A DNA stretch of 41,639 nt from an uncultured Bacilli bacterium (GCA_947588685.1 CANPYM010000008.1:1-41639), one strand, 5' to 3'. Counted from the first letter of the stretch, positions 7,553 through 17,918 are shown. The notes: generated from the sequence alone by a model not told the origin. A program made the numbers and translations.

Positions 7553-8756
7553 TGTATCCCCTTATACTTTTAGCAGCTAAGATAGCGCTAAGCCATGCGA
7601 AGCCTAAATTATAGCCACCACACACGCCATCGACATCTAACATTTCCCCAATTATATATAAGTCTTTTTGGTTTAAAGATTCCATTGTTAAAATGTTGAT
7701 TTCATCTAAACTAACCCCACCGGAGCATACCTGAGCCGTATTAAAATCAGCATAGCCGGTAATTGGAACTTCAAAGCTTGTTAAATCATCGATGAGGCTA
7801 TTTTTCTGAGAAGACGTTAAAGTTGCATAAAAGCTATCATAACTAATCTTATTCTTCTTTAATATGATATTACTAAGTTTATAATTGATTAGACTATCAA
7901 AGAAAGAAGAAATATTAAGATATGGTAGTTTATCACTTCTTTCATCAAGATAAGTTTTAGCGTCATTAATAAAAGGTAGAAAATTAAGAATAACTTTAAC
8001 ATCTTTTTTATTAGTTAACTCTCTAATAGCTACACTACTTAAATTAAAAATAGGAATACCACTAATGCCATTATCCGTAAGTTGTACTTCGCCACTTTCT
8101 TCTTGAAGTAAATTGTTACCGACATATAAGCTTGCTTTGACATCAAGACGCACTCCAGCCCAATCTCTTAAATAAGGTAAGTTTGTAAAAAGAGGTGTCA
8201 AAGCTGGTAAAGGATTAATAAGGTGATGAAAAGGCTTAACTAAATTATAGCCATCACCATTAGATCCTGTTTTAGGATAAGCTTTAGAACCGGTAGCAAT
8301 AACAACCTTATCGGCTTCATACACGCCATCAGAGGTTTCTACATAAAACTTATCTTCATAGCGAATATTTAAAACGGCAACGTCAGTTTTGATAACAACG
8401 CCACATGATATAGCTGCATTTAATAACGATTCTAAAACACTGACGGCTTGATTTGATCTAGGGTAATAATAACCCTTTTGAATTTTAGGGACAAGACCGA
8501 TATCATCTAGAAAAGTTAAAACTTCTGCTTTATTTTTTTCTGTAATTATATCACCTAATAATTCTTTCTTTTTCGCGTGATAATAATTTACATCAAAATC
8601 TTCATTGAAGTAGTTGCACCTGCCATTACCGGTTAATAATAATTTTTTCCCACAACGCGCATTTTTTTCTAAAATAGTAACTTCATTAGTATTATCTTTA
8701 GCCTTTATAGCGCAAGCAAGACCACTAGCTCCCCCACCAATAATAATTATTTTCAT
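7545..8756 (-). CDS. BaiN/HI0933-family flavoprotein
   Basis: 403 aa from the chosen start, which has AGGAGG; the open frame extends upstream but would overlap the previous gene. The FAD motif IIIIGGGASGLACAIKA is at the N-terminus, and CGKKLLLTGNGRCN and the C-terminal GEMLDVDGVCGGYNLGFAW are diagnostic of the HI0933/BaiN (aminoacetone oxidase-like) family. The physiological reaction is not settled. BaiN itself acts on bile-acid intermediates in clostridia, but the family is broad and no bai cluster is present, so that role should not be assumed. Confidence 0.88.
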   Translation of the reverse strand: MKIIIIGGGASGLACAIKAKDNTNEVTILEKNARCGKKLLLTGNGRCNYFNEDFDVNYYHAKKKELLGDIITEKNKAEVLTFLDDIGLVPKIQKGYYYPRSNQAVSVLESLLNAAISCGVVIKTDVAVLNIRYEDKFYVETSDGVYEADKVVIATGSKAYPKTGSNGDGYNLVKPFHHLINPLPALTPLFTNLPYLRDWAGVRLDVKASLYVGNNLLQEESGEVQLTDNGISGIPIFNLSSVAIRELTNKKDVKVILNFLPFINDAKTYLDERSDKLPYLNISSFFDSLINYKLSNIILKKNKISYDSFYATLTSSQKNSLIDDLTSFEVPITGYADFNTAQVCSGGVSLDEINILTMESLNQKDLYIIGEMLDVDGVCGGYNLGFAWLSAILAAKSIRGYND

Positions 8757-8769
8757 TTTATCCTCCTTT

Positions 8770-10767
8770 TTATTCATAAATATATTGTTTTGAAGTATCG
8801 CCATAATTATGTAGGTATTCATTATCATAATTATAATCATTATACTCTTCATCTTCCATTTGATAAAACTTCGTATGAACTAAGACAATTGGTAAAGATA
8901 ACTTTTTAGCCATCATTAAATCAAATGGGGTAATAACATCATAACAATATAGACACGATGGCTCTAAAAATGGATATCTCTTATAGACCGCTTGATCAAA
9001 GATACTATCATTTACTTCCTGATATAAAATCTCATTATATCTTCTTGTATGTTCGATTAGGTGTGCGGCCAAATAGATATCATTTATTTTATAAGTGCCC
9101 GTACTATGATGCGAATATATTGAATAAGAATCAGCGTGATAAATATGAGCAATTCTCTTAGAATCAAGATAATTGAATCCATAAGCGACATATTTTCTAA
9201 CTGGTCGAATGGTTGTTAATTTTTTACTGCTCACTAAAGATAGTGAATGTCCCGGTGGGATATGAGCGTCTATCGCATCATTAAAAAAGCGATGTGACTG
9301 GTTAAAAGGATGAAGAGCATCCTCGTCCCCTCTTTCTTCCCGCGTGACATGAACATAAAGATAAAACTCTTCACCTTTAAGATCGTAAATAGGAACATCT
9401 CCTTCAATGCGAGGTGTTAATAAATCTAGTCTTAACGTTTTTTGATTCATATCTTGATAAGCTAACTCTTTAGCCATTTGATAATCATCATAAAAGCTTA
9501 AAACTAAATCTGGCTCTAATGCAAGAGAATGATAGAAGCTAATTTGATCTTCTTTTTTCATATGCGGTAAATTGATAATATGATAATAAATCTCTAAACG
9601 TTTTTTAAAAGATGTTAAATCTTCTTTAGAAAGTGGAATACCATCAAAAGAATAGACATCATAAAACTGCATCATCATTTTTAAATTAGCTAAAAAATTA
9701 TAGGGAATATCTTTAAAATAACGATCAATTAAAATGGGGCCAAGTATTTGCGCTAAAGCGACTTGACTAAAAGAAGATAATTCTAATGCATCAACACAAG
9801 TATCATCATACCTATCTCTTTTTTGTTCTAACTTTTCCGGATTAAAAGTTGGGGGTATCTCGTTTAAAGCATCTTTTACCTTTAATAGTTCATCATACGT
9901 GTCATATCCGTTATCACTTAAATATACTAAAGCATTATATCTATGTGTTAAATTAATATATGATGATTGCTCATAAGGAGATGTTAACACCCGCTCTAAC
10001 ACCATCCGGTATTTATTAATATCTGGAATTGTACTAATCTTTTCAATAAATAAAGAGTTAAAAGATAAACTATCAGGAATAATTACAGAACTATCTATTA
10101 ATCTTAAAATATCATTTAAAGGTAAATTAGCAAAATAACTTGTAAAAGGCTCTTTCCTAATTAAAAAGGAAATGGCCGTATTGGATAAATAATCAAAAAT
10201 GTTAAGGTCTTGAGTTAGCCTGTAAAATTCATATATACCAATATTTTTAATTACTTCTATTTGAGCTTGCTCACCTAAATATTTAATTTTAATTATCTCT
10301 TTAGGAGATGATGATGAAATATAATCAAACAAGTTTTTTGCCCAAGTAAAAGACATATCATCAATAAGACCATTTACCTCATCTAAATGGTTAACAATAT
10401 AAGGTAAATAATCCGTATCTTTTAAAGATATACTTAAAGAATCATTATGACTTAATAAAATATTTGTTAAAATAACCCGGCGATACGGATGTTTATCGAT
10501 ACATTCTAAAAAAGATGCATTGAAAAAAAGAGCAATATCTTCTACCATCATATTATCTAGTAACAAGCTTAATAAAGATGATGGATTATAAAGAGCAACT
10601 TTCAAATTTAAAGCCTCTTCTTTAACACTTAAACTTGTAAAAAAGCGCTGACGCTCTGATAGCGATAAAGAAGATAAAAAAGCTTTAGGATCTTTTTTAA
10701 AAGTTTCTAAAGAAGATATATTTATATCCTGTTTTGGTTTTGTTTCTAAAGTTGTATTCGTTTTCAT
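8770..10767 (-). CDS. large cytoplasmic protein of unknown function
   Basis: 665 aa from a start with AAGGAG; I do not recognise the family. There is no signal peptide or membrane segment. About residues 20-400 are helical and leucine/serine-rich with a repeat-like feel. A distinct C-terminal module (about 450-640) contains LYVHVTREERGDED, PPGHSLSLVSSKKL, VAYGFNYLDSKRIAHIY, TRRYNEILYQ and ITPFDLMMAKKLSLPIVLVHT. The last 25 residues are rich in Tyr, Asn, Asp and Glu. The conserved-looking His/Ser/Tyr-rich C-terminus could be enzymatic, but no catalytic residues can be assigned. It has its own promoter after the parC terminator and leads into the BaiN-like gene 13 bp later. Confidence 0.8.
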   Translation of the reverse strand: MKTNTTLETKPKQDINISSLETFKKDPKAFLSSLSLSERQRFFTSLSVKEEALNLKVALYNPSSLLSLLLDNMMVEDIALFFNASFLECIDKHPYRRVILTNILLSHNDSLSISLKDTDYLPYIVNHLDEVNGLIDDMSFTWAKNLFDYISSSSPKEIIKIKYLGEQAQIEVIKNIGIYEFYRLTQDLNIFDYLSNTAISFLIRKEPFTSYFANLPLNDILRLIDSSVIIPDSLSFNSLFIEKISTIPDINKYRMVLERVLTSPYEQSSYINLTHRYNALVYLSDNGYDTYDELLKVKDALNEIPPTFNPEKLEQKRDRYDDTCVDALELSSFSQVALAQILGPILIDRYFKDIPYNFLANLKMMMQFYDVYSFDGIPLSKEDLTSFKKRLEIYYHIINLPHMKKEDQISFYHSLALEPDLVLSFYDDYQMAKELAYQDMNQKTLRLDLLTPRIEGDVPIYDLKGEEFYLYVHVTREERGDEDALHPFNQSHRFFNDAIDAHIPPGHSLSLVSSKKLTTIRPVRKYVAYGFNYLDSKRIAHIYHADSYSIYSHHSTGTYKINDIYLAAHLIEHTRRYNEILYQEVNDSIFDQAVYKRYPFLEPSCLYCYDVITPFDLMMAKKLSLPIVLVHTKFYQMEDEEYNDYNYDNEYLHNYGDTSKQYIYE

Positions 10768-10783
10768 AGTTTCTCCTTTTTGT

Positions 10784-10792
10784 AGTATAACA
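10784..10792 (-). promoter_or_regulatory. extended -10 promoter of the unknown 665-aa gene
   Basis: TGTTATACT on the minus strand (hexamer 10784-10789), 16 bp upstream of the start codon. AAGGAG lies between them. The -35 position falls in the parC terminator and shows no consensus. Confidence 0.55.
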
Positions 10793-10800
10793 CAAAAAGT

Positions 10801-10825
10801 AAAAAAGTGATATAAAATCACTTTT
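10801..10825 (-). terminator. parC terminator
   Basis: An 8-bp perfect stem (10803-10810 with 10818-10825) has a 7-nt loop. The second arm ends in UUUU and continues into a U-rich tract. It overlaps the parC stop codon. Confidence 0.8.
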
Positions 10826-13379
10826 AGATGTTGAAATTATCAAGGAAATCATCAATCGTCATAATTCTTTCATCAACACTTTTTAAAGATACTTCTTTAG
10901 GTGCCTCTTCTTTTACTTCTTCTAAAGGTTCTTTCACCTTTTCTTTTTTGACATTAGGATTTTCTAATTCCCGAGCAATAAAGACATCTAATAAAGCCTG
11001 TTTTGTAAATTGTGTTCCGGTACTATAACGATCAGCAATTGGTAATTCCGTTATCTTTAATTCTTTAAAGTCATCTTTCGTCTTATAAACTAACAGTTGA
11101 TGATGATTAATAATAAAGGCTTTAAAAATATAGTATGGGTTAGTCTTAACATCCCGAACGACTAATACACCTTTACGACCTCTACTCGTTTGTTCAAACT
11201 CACTTAGTTTAACTCTTTTACCTGTTCCTTTAGAAGTTATAATGGTAAGCATATCTTCATCAGTATACGTACTAGCACTAACGACAGCATCATTTTTTAA
11301 ACCGATAGCTTTAACGCCCGCACTTCTTAAACCGGTTATAGGTACTTCACTTAATTTATATTTCAAGCCATAACCATTATGGGTTGTAATAAAGACGTCA
11401 TCACCATCATTAGGATCAACACTAATAACATAATCACCATCTTTTAATTTCATACACGTAATTGGTTTTGTATAGCGTTGAACTTTAAACTCAGCTAATG
11501 ATGTTCTTTTAACCATACCATTAGCAGTAAAGATTGTAATCGTCTTCTTTTCATCAAACTTAACAACTGGATAAGCAAAGATAATTTCTTCATCCGCGCT
11601 TAGTTTAATAATATTACTGATATGTTTACCTAAATCTTTCCATTTTAAATCAGGAATCTCATAGACAGGGACATACAAATAATTACCTAAATTAGTAAAT
11701 AGTAAGATTGTATCCATTGTATTTAATTGATATAACCCTAGTAAATAATCGCCTTCTTTTAGCGTTGTTCTTTCATCCGAAGCCGAATAACTTCTTAAAG
11801 AAACTCTTTTAACATAGCCTTCCCTACTAACAGCAACAACACAATCTTCTTTTGGAATCATTTGGGTAGCATCAATTTTAATCTCGGTTATTTCATCTTT
11901 TATTTCTGTTAAACGTGGTGTGGCATACTCTTGTTTAATCTTTCTTAATTCTTCTTTCATAACACTCTTTAAGCGTTCTTCATTAGATAAGATTTCTTCT
12001 AAACCTTTGATAATTAATTGAAGATTTTTATATTCTTCTTCTAAGACGGTAACATCCGTATTGGTTAAACGATATAATTGTAAGTTAACAATAGCTTCAG
12101 CTTGCTCTTTAGTAAAAGCATATTCTTTAACTAAATTATCAACAGCGTCACCTTTGTTTTTACTTTTACGAATCGTTTTAATAACTTCATCTAATATATC
12201 TAAAGCTTTAATCAAACCTTCAACGATATGCATTCTAGCTTTAGCATGTTCTAAATCAAAGCGTGTTCTTCTTGTTATAACCTCTTTTTGATGCCGAATA
12301 TAAGCATCTAAAATATCTAGGACTCCTACAACCATCGGACGACGATTAACAATCGCAATCGCGTTATAAGAATAATTAATTTGTAATTCCGTATTCTTAA
12401 AAAGATAATTTAGAATGGTATCAACTTTCGCATCTTTTTTAAGATCTAAGACGATTCTAACTGCTTCCTCACGGTCAGACTCATCACGAACTTCAATTAA
12501 ACCATCGATTTTTTTATCATAGATAAAATCAGCTATCTTTTTAACTAAATCTCTTTTATTTACTTCAAAAGGAATATTGTGGATAATAACTTGTTTTTTA
12601 CCCTTATCTTCAACAACTTCATATTTAGAACGAACAACGATTCGTCCGCGACCAGAAGCTAAGGCCTCTCTTATTTCTTTTACCCCTTCAACAATACCAC
12701 CAGTTGGAAAATCAGGTCCTTTAATGATATCTAAAATTGTTTCAAGGTGACAATTTGGTGAATCAATCCGTTTAATGGTCGCATCGATTACTTCCCCTAG
12801 ATTATGGGGAGGAATCTCTGTTGCATATCCGGCGCTGATACCTTTAGCGCCATTAACTAATAGATTAGGATATTTTGCTGGTAAGACCGTTGGTTCATAC
12901 AAAGTATCATCGAAGTTAGGGGCCCACTCAATCGTATCTTTATCGATATCTTTTAATAGTTCACCACTAATTTTTGATAACCGAGCTTCCGTATAACGAT
13001 AAGCAGCCGGACCATCACCATCCATGGAACCATTATTACCATGCATATCGATGTAGCAAACATTTTGCTTCCACCACTGACTCATATGAACTAAGGCTTC
13101 ATAAATACTAGAGTCCCCATGAGGATGATAATGACCCATAACATTACCAACAGCGGTTGCTGACTTTTTATGAGGACGATCATAAGTATTATGATCTCTA
13201 AACATCGCATATAAAATACGCCGTTGAACGGGTTTTAAACCATCACGAACATCAGGGATAGCGCGGTTTTGAATAATGTCTTTAGCGTATTGACCAAAGC
13301 GTTCACCCATAATCTCTTCTAAAGTATAATCATAAATTTTGCCTAGTACTACTTCGGTTTCATCTTGTTTCTTCTTCAT
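10824..13379 (-). CDS. parC: DNA topoisomerase IV subunit A
   Basis: 851 aa. This is the DNA-cutting subunit that decatenates chromosomes together with ParE. Visible are IPDVRDGLKPVQRRILYAM, the quinolone-region HPHGDSSIYEALVHMSQ (Ser and Glu intact), MHGNNGSMDGDGPAAYRYTEARLS with the catalytic Tyr, and a C-terminal beta-propeller. The GNNGS signature and a degenerate GyrA box (TSRGRKG rather than QRRGGKG) favour ParC over GyrA. A basic then acidic tail follows the propeller. It starts 8 bp after parE with the ribosome binding site in the gap, so they are one operon. Confidence 0.93.
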   Translation of the reverse strand: MKKKQDETEVVLGKIYDYTLEEIMGERFGQYAKDIIQNRAIPDVRDGLKPVQRRILYAMFRDHNTYDRPHKKSATAVGNVMGHYHPHGDSSIYEALVHMSQWWKQNVCYIDMHGNNGSMDGDGPAAYRYTEARLSKISGELLKDIDKDTIEWAPNFDDTLYEPTVLPAKYPNLLVNGAKGISAGYATEIPPHNLGEVIDATIKRIDSPNCHLETILDIIKGPDFPTGGIVEGVKEIREALASGRGRIVVRSKYEVVEDKGKKQVIIHNIPFEVNKRDLVKKIADFIYDKKIDGLIEVRDESDREEAVRIVLDLKKDAKVDTILNYLFKNTELQINYSYNAIAIVNRRPMVVGVLDILDAYIRHQKEVITRRTRFDLEHAKARMHIVEGLIKALDILDEVIKTIRKSKNKGDAVDNLVKEYAFTKEQAEAIVNLQLYRLTNTDVTVLEEEYKNLQLIIKGLEEILSNEERLKSVMKEELRKIKQEYATPRLTEIKDEITEIKIDATQMIPKEDCVVAVSREGYVKRVSLRSYSASDERTTLKEGDYLLGLYQLNTMDTILLFTNLGNYLYVPVYEIPDLKWKDLGKHISNIIKLSADEEIIFAYPVVKFDEKKTITIFTANGMVKRTSLAEFKVQRYTKPITCMKLKDGDYVISVDPNDGDDVFITTHNGYGLKYKLSEVPITGLRSAGVKAIGLKNDAVVSASTYTDEDMLTIITSKGTGKRVKLSEFEQTSRGRKGVLVVRDVKTNPYYIFKAFIINHHQLLVYKTKDDFKELKITELPIADRYSTGTQFTKQALLDVFIARELENPNVKKEKVKEPLEEVKEEAPKEVSLKSVDERIMTIDDFLDNFNI

Positions 13380-13387
13380 AGTTCCTC

Positions 13388-15298
13388 CTAATCAATTTTA
13401 TAATTATCCTCTAAAGAGAACTCGACATTCTCTTCAATCCAAGCCTTTCTTGGGTCAACTTTATCACCCATTAAAACGGATACTCTTTTCTCAGCTAAAG
13501 CAGCATCATTGATACTTACTTTAATTAGACTACGGGTTTTAGGATCCATTGTTGTCTCCCATAGTTGAACGGCATCCATCTCACCTAAACCTTTATAACG
13601 CTGTGTTTTTGTAGGCTTGCCTTTATATTTTTCTAATAATAGGCGTCTATCTTCTTCCGTCCAAGCATACTCGCCTTCTTTACCACATTCAATCTTGTAT
13701 AATGGTGGCATCGCTATATAAAGATGTCCGGTTTCAATAAGTGGCTTCATATAGCGATAAAAGAAAGTAAGCAATAAAATTTGAATATGTGATCCATCGA
13801 CATCGGCATCGGTCATAATAATGATTTTATCATAATTGCTATCTTTAATATCAAAATCACTTCCGGCGCCAGCCCCAATCGCATGAATCATCGTATTGAT
13901 TTCTTCATTTTTATAAGCTTCTTCTAAACTAGCTTTTTCTGTATTTAAAACTTTACCACGTAAAGGTAAAATAGCTTGATATTTACGATCACGTCCTGTT
14001 TTCGCACTACCGCCAGCGGAATCTCCCTCAACTAAGAATAATTCGTTAATAGCGGGATTCTTTGATTGAGCCGGTGTTAATTTACCACTAATAAGACGTT
14101 CTTTTTTACCCTTATCTTTGCCATTACGAGCTTCGTCACGAGCCTTCCTTGCAGCCTCCCTAACATTTTTGCTTTTAACAATTTTCTCCAAAATCTTTGT
14201 TGCAACTTCCTTATTCTCTTCAAGGAAAAATTGCAATTTCTCAGTCACAATACTTTCAACGACGGTTCTTGCACTTGGAGTACCTAACTTTGATTTTGTT
14301 TGGCCTTCAAATTGTAAAAGGTTTTCGGGTATTTTTAAACTGATAACAGCTGTTAAGCCCTCTCTTGTATCCGGTCCTTCTAAGTTTTTATCCTTGGCCT
14401 TTAAAAAGCCATTACTTCTAGCATAGTCATTAAAAACTTTCGTAAGAGCCGTTTTAAAACCAACTTCATGGGAACCACCATCAATCGTTTTAACATTGTT
14501 AACAAAAGAGACAATATTCTCATTATAAGTTTGCGTATATTGAAAAGCAATAGCTACTTCAATCTTATCTTTAAGGCCATTAAAAGTTACAACTTTATGA
14601 AGACAATCACGATCATCATTAATATATTCAACAAAAGATTGTAAGCCATTATCATAGTGAAAGGTCTCACTCTTTTTATCTTCTTCATCAATAATTTCAA
14701 CCGTTAATCCCTTAAGCAAAAAGGCACTTTCTTGCATTCTTTCACAAATGGTTGTAAAAGAAAAATTCGTTGTTGAAAAGATTTCATCATCAGGCATAAA
14801 ACGGACTTTCGTTCCTGTTTTACTCGTTTTATCACCACGAGTTAATTTCTTATCAACCTTGCCACCATCTTTAAAAGAGATAAACCATTCATAACCATCT
14901 CTTTTAATGGTAACTTCCATCCATTTAGATAAAGCATTAACAACCGATGCACCAACACCGTGTAAACCACCGGAAACGGAATAACCGCTACTTTCAAATT
15001 TACCACCAGCATGAAGCATCGTATAGATTACCTCTGGGGTATCTTTTCCCGTCGCATGTTTACCAACTGGCACACCACGGCCTTCATCTTCAACACTGAC
15101 ACTATGATCAGCATGTAAGATTATTCTAATTCTATTACCATAACCATTAATAACTTCATCGATAGAGTTATCAACAATCTCCCAAACTAAATGGTGTAAA
15201 CCCTTCTTATCGGTCGAACCGATATACATACCAGGTCTTTTTCTTACGGCTTCTAAGCCCTCTAATACTTTAATTGATGATTCATCATATTTTGCCAT
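13388..15298 (-). CDS. parE: DNA topoisomerase IV subunit B
   Basis: 636 aa, normal length. This is the GHKL ATPase subunit of topoisomerase IV. Motifs are EAVRKRPGMYIGS, the ATP-site EIVDNSIDE, VEDEGRGVPV, the GGLHGVGASVVNALS lid, and the TOPRIM motifs LVEGDSAGGSA and TDADVDGSHI. LRGKVLNTEKASLEE near the TOPRIM domain and linkage to a ParC-type subunit favour ParE over GyrB. It is the first gene of parE-parC, with a strong compact promoter. Confidence 0.93.
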   Translation of the reverse strand: MAKYDESSIKVLEGLEAVRKRPGMYIGSTDKKGLHHLVWEIVDNSIDEVINGYGNRIRIILHADHSVSVEDEGRGVPVGKHATGKDTPEVIYTMLHAGGKFESSGYSVSGGLHGVGASVVNALSKWMEVTIKRDGYEWFISFKDGGKVDKKLTRGDKTSKTGTKVRFMPDDEIFSTTNFSFTTICERMQESAFLLKGLTVEIIDEEDKKSETFHYDNGLQSFVEYINDDRDCLHKVVTFNGLKDKIEVAIAFQYTQTYNENIVSFVNNVKTIDGGSHEVGFKTALTKVFNDYARSNGFLKAKDKNLEGPDTREGLTAVISLKIPENLLQFEGQTKSKLGTPSARTVVESIVTEKLQFFLEENKEVATKILEKIVKSKNVREAARKARDEARNGKDKGKKERLISGKLTPAQSKNPAINELFLVEGDSAGGSAKTGRDRKYQAILPLRGKVLNTEKASLEEAYKNEEINTMIHAIGAGAGSDFDIKDSNYDKIIIMTDADVDGSHIQILLLTFFYRYMKPLIETGHLYIAMPPLYKIECGKEGEYAWTEEDRRLLLEKYKGKPTKTQRYKGLGEMDAVQLWETTMDPKTRSLIKVSINDAALAEKRVSVLMGDKVDPRKAWIEENVEFSLEDNYKID

Positions 15299-15342
15299 AT
15301 TACCACCTTAAACATTATATCAAAAAAAAGACTTCTTGACAA
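15299..15342 (-). promoter_or_regulatory. parE promoter with compact leader
   Basis: TTGTCA (15337-15342), 17 bp, TATAAT (15314-15319, preceded by TGA, so extended), six bases, GGTGGT (15302-15307), three bases, ATG. It is a near-consensus housekeeping promoter with a predicted leader of only about 9 nt. Confidence 0.75.
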
Positions 15343-15370
15343 ACAATTAGCCTTTTTTCCTTATTTTTCC

Positions 15371-15392
15371 TTACCAAAAACTACTTTGGTAA
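15371..15392 (-). other. hairpin at the mutS stop codon
   Basis: An 8-bp perfect inverted repeat (15371-15378 with 15385-15392) overlaps the mutS stop. No U run follows on the leftward RNA, so it is a weak or non-canonical terminator or an mRNA 3'-end stabiliser. Confidence 0.4.
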
Positions 15393-17918
15393 CAAATCTT
15401 TTAACTCGGTTAAGAGACTTAGTGCTTCCATTGGGGTCGTATTCATCGGATCAATTTCTTTAAGACGTTCTTCAACTTTAGATGATGTGTTTAAAATAAG
15501 ATCATCAAGTGGTAGAGCCTCTTGAACTTTAATATCTCTTTTGGCTTCTTTAGCCTCATATACTTTTAAAATAGTTGAAGCTCGGTTAATAAGCTTGGAT
15601 GGTAAAGATGCTAATTTAGCAACATGAATACCATAACTCTTATCAACACTACCCTCTTCAATCTTATGAAGGAAAGTAATCTCACCATTCTCTTCATGAG
15701 CTGCGACATGAATATTTTTAAGATTTTCTAAAGTATCTTCCAAATCCGTTAATTCATGATAGTGAGTTGAAAACAAAGTCTTACATTTGATATGGTCATG
15801 AATATATTCAATGATAGCTTGCGCTAAAGCCATACCATCAAAAGTAGCTGTACCTCTTCCTAATTCATCAAATAAAACTAAACTATTACTTGTAGCATTA
15901 CTAATAGCATAGTTAGCTTCTTTCATCTCCACCATAAAGGTTGACTCGCCACTAACCAAGTCATCACTAGCGCCAATTCTTGTATATATCGCATCAAAGA
16001 TAGGTAAAATAGCTTCTTTAGCAGGAACGAAACAACCGATTTGGGCCATAATAACCGTTATTGCTAGTTGCCGCATATAAGTACTTTTACCAGCCATATT
16101 AGGTCCCGTAATAAGTTCGATATTGGTCTTTTTATCCATAATGATATCATTACATACATATTCACTATCTAAGACTTTTTCCACAACCGCATGGCGATTA
16201 GCGGTTAAATAGATTTCTCTTTCGTCTGTTATCGTTGGCCTTATGTAATTATTTTCTTCACTGACGGTTGCAAAAGACTGTAAGACATCAATCTCACTAA
16301 TCGTTCTAGATATCGCTTGAAGTCTTGGTATATATGCTTTTACCTTTTCTCTAATATCTGTAAATAAATTATATTCTAATTCAATAATGCGTTCTTCCGC
16401 ATTAAGAATTAAAGCTTCCTTTTCTTTTAAAATCGGACTGATATAACGTTCACAGTTACTTAAGGTTTGTTTTCTTTCATAACCATATTCTTCTTTAACT
16501 TGACTAGTAGCGCCTTTGGATACTTCAATATAATAGCCAAAAACTTTATTGTAGCCAACTCTTAAGTTTTTTATTCCTGTTCTTTCCCTTTCGGAAGCTT
16601 CAAACTTAGCAACAAAGTCTTTACCACCCTTACGAAGTGATTTTAATTCATCAAGTTCACTATTATATCCTTCTTTAATTAAGTATCCTTCTTTTAAACC
16701 AACGGGAGGATTTTCGTAGATACTTTGTTCTAATAAGTTATACAAATCATCAAGCGTTTCGATATTTTGATATTTTAAGGCTGATAAAATAACGCTAATA
16801 TCAGGTAAAACCTTAAGACTTGATTTTAACTGTAGTAAGTCTCTAGCATTCGCATTACCAAAAGCAACCCGACCTGATAATCTTTCTAAATCATATACTT
16901 CATATAAAAGATTTTTTAAGTCTTCTCTTAAGATAAACTCTTTCATTAAAGATTCGACAATGTCATAACGAGCATTAATTTCATCTTTATTGATAAGCGG
17001 ATTTTCAATATAGCTTTTAAGCATTCTCGCACCCATTGCCGTTTTGGTTTTATCTAAAACCCAAATAAGCGAATAGTTACGTTGCTTTAATCTTAAGGTT
17101 TCGGTAAGTTCAAGATTTCTTTTGGTATGAATATCCATCTTTAAAACATTTTTATTTTCTTTAACAATTGCCTTTTGAATGTGTGATAAAGAACGCATTT
17201 GTGTTTCCGTTATATAAGCTAGTAGATGTTTAATAACTCTTACTAAGCGTTCATCTTGAATATCCTCGTAGACATAAGGATATGATGTTTCTTCTTCATC
17301 GGTACTGATACTGATGACAATCTTAAATTGATTTTTTAAAATATTGGTAATACTACTATCTAACTTCGTATCGGTAACAATTTCTTTTAAATCTAAAGAG
17401 ACAATTTCACTTACTAAGTTACTAGCATTATGACTTAGTAAAGTAGCATAAAGAATACCTGTCGTTATATCCATATAACTTAAGGCATAAGCATTGCCAA
17501 CATCGATAACACTACCAATATAGTTGAAATCATTTTCTGGTAAAGATTCACCTAACGTCATCGTCCCTTTACTGATAATTTGAATAAGGCCACGATCAAC
17601 AAGGCCCTTAGCTAAAGCGGGATCTTCTAATTGTTCACATATTCCTACCTTATATCCTTTGTCAACTAATTTTTCGATATAGACATTAACAGCATGATGT
17701 GGCACACCACACATTGGTACTCTTTCTTCTAACCCGGCACTTCTTCCTGTTAAAGTAAGTTCAAGTTCTCTTGATACCATAACGGCATCTTCAAAGAAAA
17801 CTTCATAGAAGTCACCTAAACGGAACAAAATAATAACATCAGGATTAGCCTTTTTAATATCAATATATTGTCGCATCATCGGCGTAATTTTATTTAAATC
17901 AACATCCGCCATCTTCAT
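15381..17918 (-). CDS. mutS: DNA mismatch repair protein MutS
   Basis: 845 aa from the ATG preceded by GGTGGT. It recognises mismatches and small loops and signals repair by ATP-driven clamp movement. The N-terminal mismatch-binding domain carries RLGDFYEVFFEDA (Phe-x-Glu present). The clamp and lever are followed by the ATPase, with GPNMAGKST (Walker A), LFDELGRGTATFDG (Walker B and signature) and STHYHEL. mutL, often directly downstream in Bacilli, is not here; parE-parC follows instead. Its own promoter follows the sepM terminator. Confidence 0.97.
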   Translation of the reverse strand: MKMADVDLNKITPMMRQYIDIKKANPDVIILFRLGDFYEVFFEDAVMVSRELELTLTGRSAGLEERVPMCGVPHHAVNVYIEKLVDKGYKVGICEQLEDPALAKGLVDRGLIQIISKGTMTLGESLPENDFNYIGSVIDVGNAYALSYMDITTGILYATLLSHNASNLVSEIVSLDLKEIVTDTKLDSSITNILKNQFKIVISISTDEEETSYPYVYEDIQDERLVRVIKHLLAYITETQMRSLSHIQKAIVKENKNVLKMDIHTKRNLELTETLRLKQRNYSLIWVLDKTKTAMGARMLKSYIENPLINKDEINARYDIVESLMKEFILREDLKNLLYEVYDLERLSGRVAFGNANARDLLQLKSSLKVLPDISVILSALKYQNIETLDDLYNLLEQSIYENPPVGLKEGYLIKEGYNSELDELKSLRKGGKDFVAKFEASERERTGIKNLRVGYNKVFGYYIEVSKGATSQVKEEYGYERKQTLSNCERYISPILKEKEALILNAEERIIELEYNLFTDIREKVKAYIPRLQAISRTISEIDVLQSFATVSEENNYIRPTITDEREIYLTANRHAVVEKVLDSEYVCNDIIMDKKTNIELITGPNMAGKSTYMRQLAITVIMAQIGCFVPAKEAILPIFDAIYTRIGASDDLVSGESTFMVEMKEANYAISNATSNSLVLFDELGRGTATFDGMALAQAIIEYIHDHIKCKTLFSTHYHELTDLEDTLENLKNIHVAAHEENGEITFLHKIEEGSVDKSYGIHVAKLASLPSKLINRASTILKVYEAKEAKRDIKVQEALPLDDLILNTSSKVEERLKEIDPMNTTPMEALSLLTELKDLLPK

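Noticed and set aside
7545-8756. Bile-acid metabolism role for the BaiN-family flavoprotein
   Set aside because: The family is broad and no other bai-type gene is present in the window.
8770-9420. ADP-ribosyltransferase-like reading of the C-terminal module of the 665-aa protein
   Set aside because: Scattered H-T, S-L-S and E residues resemble such folds, but no ordered catalytic triad can be assigned from the sequence alone.
10824-15298. Gyrase (gyrA/gyrB) instead of topoisomerase IV
   Set aside because: MHGNNGS rather than a DGHGNFGS motif, a degenerate GyrA box and the parE-parC order favour topoisomerase IV.
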